The notes below the pieces were generated by a model, which was given only the letters and a program-made list of their open reading frames with translations, searched no databases and was not told the origin of the DNA. A stretch of 64,000 nucleotides of DNA from NCBI RefSeq assembly GCF_040096615.1, contig NZ_JBBMEJ010000001.1:124001-188000 (forward strand), read 5' to 3'. How positions within the stretch are numbered: the first letter of the stretch is position 1; each line of letters begins with the position of its first letter. The position numbers were made by a program, and so were the translations under genes. Of the stretch, positions 52,087 to 59,931 are shown piece by piece. Source of the DNA: Blautia_A aquisgranensis (GTDB taxonomy: Bacteria > Bacillota > Clostridia > Lachnospirales > Lachnospiraceae).

Positions 52087-52422
52087 TTAACGTGCATATT
52101 TTTCTATCATTCTCTTAACATTCGTGGATTTCTTTATTGCCCCTATATTAATAAGAAACTCAACTACATCCATCATTCCCTGGTAATAAGCCCGCTGCTC
52201 CTCTTCATAATGGAAATGTTCTAACTGATCCAGATATTTATTCCAGAAATTCTGCTCACGCTCTGGGATTTTTTCCAGATGTAGTGGCAGCTTCTTTTGT
52301 ATTTGTTTCAAATTCTTCTCTGCTTCTTTCCATTCTTCCGGCTGTACTGTATATTCTCTTTCTCCGGAGTCACAGCGCAATTCCTCAAATAAATTCGATA
52401 CTGCTTCATAAAATTCATTCAT
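52087..52422 (-). CDS. Hypothetical helical protein of the element
   Basis: A 111-residue, charged, mainly helical protein (VSNLFEELRCDSG, EWKEAEKNLKQIQKKLPLHLEKIPEREQNFWNKYL, YYQGMMDVVEFLI). It has no motif I recognise; the layout recalls small DUF6809-like proteins found on clostridial mobile elements, which is only a resemblance. AGAGGTGGAA precedes ATG 52422. It converges on the HTH gene and diverges from the second XRE gene. Confidence 0.65.
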   Translation of the reverse strand: MNEFYEAVSNLFEELRCDSGEREYTVQPEEWKEAEKNLKQIQKKLPLHLEKIPEREQNFWNKYLDQLEHFHYEEEQRAYYQGMMDVVEFLINIGAIKKSTNVKRMIEKYAR

Positions 52423-52509
52423 CTTCTTTCCACCTCTCATTAGAATTATTTCTCATTACAGGCAGCATTATCATTTTCTTATTTCAAAAATCAAATAAAC
52501 TTTCCAAAA

Positions 52510-52577
52510 ACTTCATCTTTAGAAGTATAGTAACAATATTTTTCCTTAAAATCAATAATAATACTTCATCTTTAGAA
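52510..52577 (+). repeat. Direct repeats ahead of the second XRE gene
   Basis: ACTTCATCTTTAGAA occurs at 52510-52524 and 52563-52577, exact 15-base copies 53 bases apart, directly before the XRE ATG at 52594. Likely operator sites of that regulator and of the divergent gene. Confidence 0.55.
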
Positions 52578-52593
52578 ACTTTTGAGGATCAGA

Positions 52594-52857
52594 ATGATTA
52601 TTTATTGGGATAAAAAAACGAACAGTAAAAACAGAATAGGACAACGGGTAAAAGAATTACGAAAGGCTCATAATCTTACTCAGAAAACACTCGCTGCCAA
52701 ATTACAACTTGCAGGATATGATTTTAATGATCTGGCAATCCTACGAATTGAACAAGGCACACGTTTCGTTCCCGACTACGAAGTTGTCGCACTGGCCGAA
52801 GTATTTAATGTTTCCTGCGAATATCTTCTTGGTCTGACGGACGCTCCTGCAAAATAA
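52594..52857 (+). CDS. XRE family HTH regulator
   Basis: An 87-residue protein that is essentially one HTH domain: RIGQRVKELRKAHNLTQKTLAAKLQLAG, NDLAILRIEQGTRFVPDYEVVALAEVFNVSCEYLLGL. It resembles phage- and element-borne repressors. GAGGATC precedes ATG 52594. The exact repeats upstream suggest autoregulation. Confidence 0.85.
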   Translation: MIIYWDKKTNSKNRIGQRVKELRKAHNLTQKTLAAKLQLAGYDFNDLAILRIEQGTRFVPDYEVVALAEVFNVSCEYLLGLTDAPAK

Positions 52858-52951
52858 TTCAATTGTATTGCTGCCCATTCTATGCTAAACTATGGATAGA
52901 TACTTCTGAACAACATACACTATTTATAAACCGTATGATTGGAGTGATTTC

Positions 52952-53125
52952 ATGGAATTAACAAAAAAAGTCCCTACAACCGATAAAAGCCAGGAAAACA
53001 ATCATCTTCTCCGCATGTTAGACCGGGGAATTGATGATATGGAAGCTGGTCGTGAATTGCCACTGGAAGATGCTTTTCGCAAAATCACAGAATTAAGGGA
53101 TGCACGAAGAAATGCAAGAATATAG
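52952..53125 (+). CDS. RelB/ParD-type antitoxin
   Basis: A 57-residue protein too short for standard calling. Its core LDRGIDDMEAGRELPLEDAFRKITELRD matches the C-terminal toxin-wrapping part of RelB/DinJ-like antitoxins. GGAG lies 7 bases before the ATG. It overlaps the toxin start by 14 bases, typical of translational coupling. With the next gene it forms a type II addiction module that would stabilise the element. Confidence 0.8.
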   Translation: MELTKKVPTTDKSQENNHLLRMLDRGIDDMEAGRELPLEDAFRKITELRDARRNARI

Positions 53126-53450
53126 AATTATTTTAACCTGGGAAGCAATTTACGATGTCACAGACATTGCAGATTATATTGAAGAAGAATTCGGCCAGCA
53201 ACATGCTGACCGTTTTCAATCTGATTTGAAAGAACAAATGCAGAATTTAAGTCAGTTCAGTACTGCCTTTCCCCGAACTCAAATTCTGTACAGAGGATAT
53301 TCCATACATAAAAGATCTTTTCCGCCATCTATTATTTTTTATATTATAATGGAAGAAACAAAAGAGATTCATATTCTCCGAGTGCTGCGCCATGAACGAG
53401 ATTGGGAAAATATCCTATTGCAAAGATCAACTTATACATATCCAGAATAA
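53112..53450 (+). CDS. RelE/ParE family toxin
   Basis: A 112-residue protein with the RelE/ParE fold pattern: YRIILTWEAIYDVTDIADYIEEEFG, LSQFSTAFPRT, and a C-terminal IHILRVLRHERDWENIL that carries the family's LRVxHxRRD-like strand. RelE toxins cut ribosome-bound mRNA and ParE toxins poison gyrase; the sequence does not separate them. Start 53112 is preferred over 53100 because AAGGG is then 11 bases upstream. Confidence 0.85.
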   Translation: MQEYRIILTWEAIYDVTDIADYIEEEFGQQHADRFQSDLKEQMQNLSQFSTAFPRTQILYRGYSIHKRSFPPSIIFYIIMEETKEIHILRVLRHERDWENILLQRSTYTYPE

Positions 53451-53503
53451 ATACCTGGGAGCCGATCAGAGATTTTTCTGAAAGGCTTCCTTTTTAATTT
53501 TAA

Positions 53504-53863
53504 TTACTTCCCACTGTCAATTAAATCATAACTCATATCCAGAAAATCCAGTGTCTTAGCTTCACTGACAGAATCATCCAGAAGAATCGTAATCCAGTGC
53601 CGCTTATTCATATGATACCCCGGTAAAAATCCATACGTTTGAATAATCATCCCAACCAGATCAGGATCACATTTTACATCTAGGATATTAATTTTTCCAT
53701 CTTCTTCTAATCCCAGTGTTTTCTTTTCCACTGCCATAATTATAGCATACCATTTTCCATTTTTATGTCGAAGCACCGCAGAATCAGGATCTTTTTTCCA
53801 TAAATATTCCGGTTCCGTTCCATATTGCTCTTTCACATATTGAAAAATTTCTTCACGTTCCAA
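53504..53863 (-). CDS. MmcQ/YjbR family protein
   Basis: A 119-residue protein of the MmcQ/YjbR alpha/beta fold: YVKEQYGTEPEYLWKKDPDSAVLRHKNGKWYAIIM, NILDVKCDPDLVGMIIQ, and PGYHMNKRHWITILLDDSV. The family is said to bind DNA, but function is not established. It is commonly chromosomal, so finding it within this element is mildly unusual. An upstream GAACGTG start context has a weak ribosome site. Confidence 0.88.
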   Translation of the reverse strand: MEREEIFQYVKEQYGTEPEYLWKKDPDSAVLRHKNGKWYAIIMAVEKKTLGLEEDGKINILDVKCDPDLVGMIIQTYGFLPGYHMNKRHWITILLDDSVSEAKTLDFLDMSYDLIDSGK

Positions 53864-53959
53864 ATTTATCCCTCACTTACGATTTCTTGCTCTGATTATA
53901 CGCTATCAGGATTATATTCTCAACCACTTCTCACAGTTCTATTTATGTTTTATAGCTTT

Positions 53960-54100
53960 TGCATAGCCTGCTTTGCAGGCTACACCCCAAAAGAAGCAAG
54001 CACTGCCAGTGTCATGACACCTGGCTCATTTTACAAAATTTCCCCTTCGGTTTATTTTGTAAAAATGTATCAGGGAGTATCCCTGGCCCTCTCATATTTT
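53960..54100 (+). other. Candidate origin of transfer (oriT)
   Basis: Four stem-loops lie within 125 bases, 160 bases before mobC: TAGCCTGC/GCAGGCTA (53964-53982), GCCAGTGTCA/TGACACCTGGC (54005-54025), TTTTACAAAAT/ATTTTGTAAAA (54029-54064) and CAGGGA/TCCCTG (54071-54085). Such clusters of repeats ahead of mobC and a relaxase gene are typical of oriT, where MobC binds and the relaxase nicks. The nick site cannot be read. The rest of the 53864-54263 gap has no gene. Confidence 0.65.
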
Positions 54101-54263
54101 ATAATTTCTTAATTTGACGCTTCTGCCTACTCCTGTTAAAATAAACTGTAGACACATCTGTCCAAAACATCATACAGCCAAGTAATATAACTGTCATAGC
54201 CGAACTGGTTAGACAGTTTTTTTGTACTCTTTTTTATAGAAAAAAACGAATTGGAGGATTTCA

Positions 54264-54605
54264 ATGAGCAAACGTACCAGAATTCATCCCGTACAATTTT
54301 ATTTGAATGATGACGAACAATACATTTTAGAAGAAAAATATCGTCTTTCCAGGATGAAAAGCAAATCTGCCTTTCTACGGAAAATGATCTTATATGGATT
54401 TGTATATGAAGTAGACTACTCTCATATCCGAAAAATGAATACCCTGCTGGGCAATATCAGCAGCAATTTGAATCAGATCACCCATCGTATAAACAGTAGC
54501 AATACAGTTTACCAAAAGGACCTGGACGATATAAAGGAGTTAATGGAAAAAATATGGCAGTTACAAAAATCCATGGTATCAAAACAACCGTTGATAAAGC
54601 AATAG
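54264..54605 (+). CDS. mobC: MobC family relaxosome protein
   Basis: A 113-residue protein with a ribbon-helix-helix-like N-terminus (RIHPVQFYLNDDEQYILEEKYRLSRMKSKSAFLRKMILYG) and the MobC motif MNTLLGNISSNLNQITHRIN. It binds oriT and helps the relaxase nick. The gene overlaps the relaxase gene by 52 bases. TTGGAGG precedes the ATG. Confidence 0.92.
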   Translation: MSKRTRIHPVQFYLNDDEQYILEEKYRLSRMKSKSAFLRKMILYGFVYEVDYSHIRKMNTLLGNISSNLNQITHRINSSNTVYQKDLDDIKELMEKIWQLQKSMVSKQPLIKQ

Positions 54606-55933
54606 AATACATCTGCAATCCAGATAAAACTGACCAGAATCTATATATTTCTTCCTTTGCCTGCTCTCCCGAAACAGCCGCTCTTGACTTTAAATACACT
54701 TTGGATCATACACATGACTGCAGAGATCCGCACAATACAAATAAGGCATTTCATCTGATTCAGGCATTTTCCCCTGGTGAAGTTTCCTATGAAGAAGCCC
54801 ATCAAATCGGCAGAGAACTTGCGGATCGCTTGCTGGAGGGAAAATACTCCTATGTTCTGACAACACACACTGATAAAGGTCATGTACATAACCATTTAAT
54901 TTTCTGTTCTGCAGATAACATCACTTTTTCTCATTACCATGACTGTAAAAAGAATTACTGGAAAATACGAAATCTCAGCGACACTTTATGCCAGGAACAT
55001 AACCTGTCCACAATTATGCCAAATGGTAAAAAGGGAATGAAATACAATGAATGGGCTGCAAATAAATCTGAATCCAGTAAAAAAACGCAGCTGCGAAAAG
55101 ATATAAACCAGACAATCCGAATCGTTTCCACTTATTCAGAATTTCTTACATTTATGGAAGCTAAAGGATATGAAATAAAAAACGCAGAATTTGGCGAAAA
55201 CAGCAGAAAATACATTACCTTTCGTTCTCCCGATATGTCCCGTCCAGTGCGTGGAAGTGCTAAATCTTTAGGAAAAAACTTTACTAAGGAACGTATCAAA
55301 GAACGCATTAATAATAAGCTTCACAGAACTACTGTTCCTTCTGTTCGTAATAAGTTAATAGACACCAACACTCCCAATATAGCAGGAAACATTGGACTTC
55401 AGAAATGGGCAAATAAGGAAAATTTAAAAATTGTCTCTGCTGAATATAACAAGATGCTCACACATAATCTACATAATTTTTCAGAACTTGAAGACCGCAT
55501 AGCCTTGTTACATATGCAGCAAAAAGAGGTAAATACCTCTGTTGTTTCTCTCGAGTCTCAGATACGTCATCTTCGAGAAATGCTAAAATATGCCAAACAA
55601 TATCAGAAAAATAAAATTTACGATGACCATTATAAAAGTTCCAAAGATCCGGATCGTTATTTCCGTAAATATGAATCTCAAATTATTCTTTTCGCTGGTG
55701 CTGAACATATTTTACAGGAAAATGGCATGGACCTGAAGCATCTTAATACCAATAAGTTACAGGAGCAACTTTCAGATCTTATTTCCCAAAAAAAATCACT
55801 AAATACTCAATATGTTTCTTTTAAGCAAGAAATAAAAGAGTTGGAATTGATACATCAAAATCTGTCCAAATATCTCAAACAGGATGCTCCTGAAATACAA
55901 AGATCTTCTCATAACAAACTCCCTTCTTTGTAA
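54554..55933 (+). CDS. MOBP-type relaxase
   Basis: A 459-residue mobilisation relaxase. The catalytic tyrosine is probably Y19 in AIEYICNPDKT, and the metal-binding histidines are in THTDKGHVHNHLIF (H105, H110, H112, H114). The nuclease domain is about residues 1-250. The rest is a coiled-coil-rich tail (LEDRIALLHMQQKEVNTSVVSL, LISQKKSLNTQYVSFKQEIKELEL). It would nick oriT and lead the strand into a helper secretion channel. No coupling protein or secretion gene is visible. Confidence 0.93.
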   Translation: MAVTKIHGIKTTVDKAIEYICNPDKTDQNLYISSFACSPETAALDFKYTLDHTHDCRDPHNTNKAFHLIQAFSPGEVSYEEAHQIGRELADRLLEGKYSYVLTTHTDKGHVHNHLIFCSADNITFSHYHDCKKNYWKIRNLSDTLCQEHNLSTIMPNGKKGMKYNEWAANKSESSKKTQLRKDINQTIRIVSTYSEFLTFMEAKGYEIKNAEFGENSRKYITFRSPDMSRPVRGSAKSLGKNFTKERIKERINNKLHRTTVPSVRNKLIDTNTPNIAGNIGLQKWANKENLKIVSAEYNKMLTHNLHNFSELEDRIALLHMQQKEVNTSVVSLESQIRHLREMLKYAKQYQKNKIYDDHYKSSKDPDRYFRKYESQIILFAGAEHILQENGMDLKHLNTNKLQEQLSDLISQKKSLNTQYVSFKQEIKELELIHQNLSKYLKQDAPEIQRSSHNKLPSL

Positions 55934-55956
55934 AACCATAATAACAGGCAGCGATT

Positions 55957-56370
55957 TCACTTGCTGCCTAAATTCCCGTTAAACCGATATCCTACACCTC
56001 GTACTGTTTGTATATATAATGGTTGTCCAGGATCATCTTCTATTTTTTCTCTGATATTGCAGATATGTCGCATAACCACATTATAATCACCGGAATAAGG
56101 TTCATTCCATACCAGATCATAAACCATTTCTTTTCCAAATATTCTACCTGGACTTTTCGCTAAAAGAAGTAAAATATCATATTCATATTTTGAAAGATGA
56201 ACATCACTATCATTCTTTTTAACAATTTGTTCCTGTAGATATATTTTTAATTCTCCAAACCTTATAATTTCCGGTATGAATTGGTTTTTATGTTCCCAGC
56301 TAGTCAATATGTTTTCACTTATGCTTCCATTAGCATCTGTGATTCTCTCAATAATTTCTATCTTTTTCAC
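55957..56370 (-). CDS. Winged-helix DNA-binding protein lacking a receiver domain
   Basis: A 137-residue protein. Its C-terminal 100 residues are an OmpR/PhoB-type winged helix: LSKYEYDILLLLAKSPGRIFGKEMVYDLVW, VVMRHICNIREKIEDDP, YIQTVRGVGYRF. There is no phosphoacceptor domain; the first 35 residues are short and unrelated, so it is not a normal response regulator. The start is GTG 56368-56370 with GAGG 9 bases upstream. It is divergent from blaI, and the BlaI box lies in the shared region, so cross-regulation is plausible. Confidence 0.85.
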   Translation of the reverse strand: MKKIEIIERITDANGSISENILTSWEHKNQFIPEIIRFGELKIYLQEQIVKKNDSDVHLSKYEYDILLLLAKSPGRIFGKEMVYDLVWNEPYSGDYNVVMRHICNIREKIEDDPGQPLYIQTVRGVGYRFNGNLGSK

Positions 56371-56420
56371 CTTTATTGCCTCTACATTATTAATTTTATA
56401 TTCTATATATCATCTGCCAT

Positions 56421-56468
56421 TTGACTTTTTTCTTCTACAAGTAATATAATATATTTATTACATATGTA
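56421..56468 (+). promoter_or_regulatory. blaI promoter with BlaI/MecI box
   Basis: TTGACT (56421-56426) and TATAAT (56445-56450) are 18 bases apart. TTACATATGTAG, whose core TACATATGTA is at 56459-56468, lies at the expected start of transcription. The core equals the centre of the staphylococcal mec operator. A weaker CTACAAGTAAT at 56435-56445 in the spacer may be a second site. Binding of BlaI here would block its own operon. Confidence 0.8.
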
Positions 56469-56491
56469 GGATTTAGCAGGAGGATTTTATT

Positions 56492-56863
56492 ATGTCACTA
56501 CCCCAGATTTCAGAAGCCGAATTTGAAGTTATGAAAATTGTATGGAAATATGCTCCCATCAATACAAATGAAATTACAGAAAAACTTACTCTAACTACCA
56601 GCTGGAGTCCAAAAACAATTCAAACTCTTATCAAGAGACTTGTTTCCAAAAAAGCTCTTTCCTGCGAAAAACAAAGCCGGGTATTTGTCTATACTCCATT
56701 AGTCCAAGAAGATGAATATATACGCCAGGAAAGCAATTCTTTTTTAAAGCGATATTATAATGGAAATCTTTCTTCTATGCTGGCTTCTTACCTTGAAGAC
56801 GATAAGCTCTCTTCAACAGAAATTGATAACTTACGCCATTTATTATCAAAACATCAGAAATAG
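56492..56863 (+). CDS. blaI: BlaI/MecI family repressor
   Basis: A 123-residue penicillinase repressor. The winged helix is ISEAEFEVMKIVWKYAPINTNEITEKL, SPKTIQTLIKRLVSKKALSCEKQSRVFVYTPLV, followed by the dimerisation helices. In staphylococci the signal ends in cleavage between Asn and Phe near residue 101; here that segment reads SSMLASYLEDD, so the cleavage site must differ. AGGAGG lies 8-9 bases before the ATG. It precedes blaR1 by 10 bases in the usual regulator-sensor pair. Confidence 0.95.
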   Translation: MSLPQISEAEFEVMKIVWKYAPINTNEITEKLTLTTSWSPKTIQTLIKRLVSKKALSCEKQSRVFVYTPLVQEDEYIRQESNSFLKRYYNGNLSSMLASYLEDDKLSSTEIDNLRHLLSKHQK

Positions 56864-56873
56864 GAGGTTTTGA

Positions 56874-58670
56874 ATGAGCAACTGGATCATCCACTTTTTA
56901 ATCAGTAATATCTTCATATGTATTTTTACACTTGTAATAATCGGAACAAAAAAACTTCTGAAAAAATATTTATCTGCGACTACACAGTACCATCTCTGTT
57001 TTCTTTTATTTTTATTACTTGCCGTGCCATTTTTTCCTGTACAGATTCATGGCTCACAACTTTTTTCATGGTTACATTTTTTTCAAACTGACTCAGGACT
57101 TAACTCTGGTACCGACACGCTATCCGAACTTACCAGTAATACACAAAATATTTTGTTAAACCAGGTGAATGATTTTTCAGTTTCCATCAGTAGTCAATTT
57201 TCTGGAGGCTTGAATACCATACTCTTTCTAATATGGATAACGGGTGTTATGATTATGTCAGTCCTCACCCTTCATTCATTAAACTATGTACGTTCCATAA
57301 AAAGATCTGCTCTCCCGCTTCAAAATCAGCAGGTAAAAACTATTTATTACAATTGTTTAAAGGAACTTAAAATCTCTCACCCAGTATCAGTCTACAGTAC
57401 TGCATTTTTAAAATCACCAGTTTTAATCGGAATAATACATCCCAGAATTTACATTCCCATCCATTTAATTTCCGAACTGAATCCTGATGATATGCGTTTT
57501 ATGCTGCTACACGAATTACAGCATTACCGTCACAAAGATACATTTATTGGCTTCCTCATGGTCATAAGTAATATACTCTACTGGTTTAACCCTTTTGTTT
57601 GGTACACTTTAAAAGAAATTCTCTGTGACCGTGAAATAGCCTGTGATTCTGCTGTATTGCAGATGATTTCTGCTGATGAATACCAAGCTTATGGAACTAC
57701 ACTGATTAATTTTGCAGAAAAAATATCCTCTTTTTCCTCTCCACTGGCAGTTGGAATGTCCGGAAATTTCAGGCAGATGAAACGACGTATTCTCAACATC
57801 GCCGTTTTTAGGAAAGAAACTCTTTATCAAAAAATGAGAGCATTGATAATTTATCTGGTCATTAGTGCTGTTTTTATTGGATGTACACCCATTTTATCCA
57901 TTGATGCCTCTACTCAAAACGTATATCATTTTAGTGATACAGACAAAAATATCTCCCTGTTAGATATATCCGAAACATTTGGAACATATGATGGATCATT
58001 TGTTTTGTATGACAATAATTTGGATTCCTGGAAAATATACGATCTTGAAGAAGCCACCAAACGTATTCCGCCAGAGTCTACCTACAAAATATACGATGCA
58101 TTATTAGGGTTGGAATCCGGAATCATCACACCAGAACACTCTTCCATGACATGGAATGGTGATGCCTTTCCTTTTCCATCCTGGGAAGCTGATCAGGATT
58201 TAAACTCTGCTATGCAAAATTCCGTTAACTGGTATTTCCAGGCAATTGATTCGCAGCTCGGAATTAACAGAGTCCAGGAATTTTTGAATAAAATAGAATA
58301 TGGAAACCAAACAACCAGTTCAAATCTGGATTTATACTGGTCCGATTTTTCATTAAAAATCTCGCCTTTAGAGCAAGTAACATTATTAAAAAAATTTAAC
58401 ACAAATGAATTCCATCTAAATTTCCAAAATGTATTTTCTGTTAAAAATGCTATAAAAATTGCCAGTACACCTAATGGTAATTTCTACGGAAAAACTGGAA
58501 CCGGTCGTGTCAACGGACAGGATATCAACGGCTGGTTTATCGGATATGTAGAAACTTCCGATAACAGCTATTATTTTGCAACCAATATCCAAAGTGATTC
58601 TAATGCAACTGGCAAAAAAGCATTTGAAATCACTTCTGATATCTTAAAAAAATTACATATATGGAATTAA
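56874..58670 (+). CDS. blaR1: BlaR1 family beta-lactam sensor protease
   Basis: A 598-residue membrane sensor. The N-terminal M56 metalloprotease part has four helices and HELQH at residues 213-217, with downstream CDREIACDSAVL supplying a further zinc ligand. After the last helix (about 322-340) an extracellular penicillin-binding sensor begins: STYK at residues 402-405 with the acylated serine 402, and KTGT near 535. Beta-lactam acylation of the sensor activates the protease and relieves BlaI. All key residues are present, so the sensor looks functional. AGGAGG precedes the ATG. Confidence 0.95.
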   Translation: MSNWIIHFLISNIFICIFTLVIIGTKKLLKKYLSATTQYHLCFLLFLLLAVPFFPVQIHGSQLFSWLHFFQTDSGLNSGTDTLSELTSNTQNILLNQVNDFSVSISSQFSGGLNTILFLIWITGVMIMSVLTLHSLNYVRSIKRSALPLQNQQVKTIYYNCLKELKISHPVSVYSTAFLKSPVLIGIIHPRIYIPIHLISELNPDDMRFMLLHELQHYRHKDTFIGFLMVISNILYWFNPFVWYTLKEILCDREIACDSAVLQMISADEYQAYGTTLINFAEKISSFSSPLAVGMSGNFRQMKRRILNIAVFRKETLYQKMRALIIYLVISAVFIGCTPILSIDASTQNVYHFSDTDKNISLLDISETFGTYDGSFVLYDNNLDSWKIYDLEEATKRIPPESTYKIYDALLGLESGIITPEHSSMTWNGDAFPFPSWEADQDLNSAMQNSVNWYFQAIDSQLGINRVQEFLNKIEYGNQTTSSNLDLYWSDFSLKISPLEQVTLLKKFNTNEFHLNFQNVFSVKNAIKIASTPNGNFYGKTGTGRVNGQDINGWFIGYVETSDNSYYFATNIQSDSNATGKKAFEITSDILKKLHIWN

Positions 58671-58677
58671 CAAATAT

Positions 58678-58708
58678 GAAAGGGCTGATAGTTGTTATCA
58701 GTTCTTTC
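58678..58708 (+). terminator. Terminator after blaR1
   Basis: GAAAG-CTGATA pairs with TATCAG-CTTTC and runs into TTTTTATTC. It overlaps the stop codon of the converging lipoprotein gene at 58698. Confidence 0.8.
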
Positions 58709-59930
58709 TTTTTATTCTATATTGATATTTGGGAACTTCTTTCGTACCATTATTCAGAATTTTATTCCCCATATATTTAAAACTCTTATCATCGTTGAAC
58801 TTAACAGTCAGCTCACTTGTAATAACGGCATCATTACATATAAATGTATCACATACAGCATCAACAACCAACACACTGTTTCCCTCTCCGCTATCTCTTA
58901 TTTCAACGACCTCCGGTAAAGATGTTCCAAAATGAGTAGGGCTATAATTTAAACAGCCTAATCGTTCCCAGTCATAAGTTTGATGTTCCGAATCAAATAC
59001 TGCCCATTTTTTAATTTGATCTGCTGTTATCGGCAAAAACTCCATTATCAGATTTTCAAACTCTTCTGCCGGAATTCCACTTGAGTTACCTGAAAACTCA
59101 TATCTCTCCCCGTATTTCATTCGATATAAATATTCATATAAACCATTATAATCTAACCCTTCCATATCAGATCTATCCCAATCAGAACATAAAAGATTAT
59201 TCCCCTGATATCCAAGCAAATACACACACCTCTTTGAAACTTCCCTGCATTCATCACTTAAAGGTTTAATTCTTATCATAGAACTGCCATCAACCGCTTC
59301 TGATACTTCCGGATACTTTGGAACGCATAGCGTATAACCAAACCAGCCTTTTTCTGTATATTTCCATTCTTCTATCCTTGTATACGAAACATATACAATA
59401 GATGGATTGTCGTTCATACCCCAAACAGCTTTCACAGCCAGCAAATACATATCTGTCCCATCATAATTGAATTTGAGTCTTTCTATCCCACCATCCCTGT
59501 TAATCCTATATAAGACGATATCTCCTGTCAGATCCTGTTCTGCCCTGAAAAGAAATTCTTCCATTTTAGAATAATTAGCCATATTTGAATACGGTGCTGA
59601 TGTAATAACGGGGACATTTTTTTCCTTTAATACTTCCTGCATTTCTTCCATTACTGTCTCAGAAACTACTATATTCGATGAAGTCCCTTTATCCGCCTTT
59701 TGATAAATGACTTTCATCTGATTCATAACATTCTTACAATCTTCAATAGCTTCTTCTTTCACGACTTCATCTACTGGCAAATCATATCCTCTTTCTTGTA
59801 CAGCATAATTCGCAGTTTCCTGTGAAATATATTCTAAATCAGCCCCTTTACATTTTGTATTTCCTATGAAAAAGCATCCCGAAATAAATAAAACGCTCAT
59901 CATCTTTTTCAGTTTTCTTTTTGTAATCAT
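58698..59930 (-). CDS. Lipoprotein A of the PBP operon, function unknown
   Basis: A 410-residue lipoprotein with signal KKMMSVLFISGCFF, lipobox ISGC. The mature protein shares with its upstream neighbour a run of matching motifs: WKYTEKGWF, PLSDECREVSKRCVYLLGYQGNNLLCSDW, YNGLYEYLYRMKYGERYE and IPAEEFENLIMEF. The two are clearly homologous but well diverged. A family named DUF6070 may cover them; this is memory, not verified. The start at 59930 is set by GGAG 9 bases upstream and follows the stop of lipoprotein B by one base. It likely belongs to the BlaI regulon. Confidence 0.85.
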   Translation of the reverse strand: MITKRKLKKMMSVLFISGCFFIGNTKCKGADLEYISQETANYAVQERGYDLPVDEVVKEEAIEDCKNVMNQMKVIYQKADKGTSSNIVVSETVMEEMQEVLKEKNVPVITSAPYSNMANYSKMEEFLFRAEQDLTGDIVLYRINRDGGIERLKFNYDGTDMYLLAVKAVWGMNDNPSIVYVSYTRIEEWKYTEKGWFGYTLCVPKYPEVSEAVDGSSMIRIKPLSDECREVSKRCVYLLGYQGNNLLCSDWDRSDMEGLDYNGLYEYLYRMKYGERYEFSGNSSGIPAEEFENLIMEFLPITADQIKKWAVFDSEHQTYDWERLGCLNYSPTHFGTSLPEVVEIRDSGEGNSVLVVDAVCDTFICNDAVITSELTVKFNDDKSFKYMGNKILNNGTKEVPKYQYRIKRKN

Positions 59931-59931
59931 A

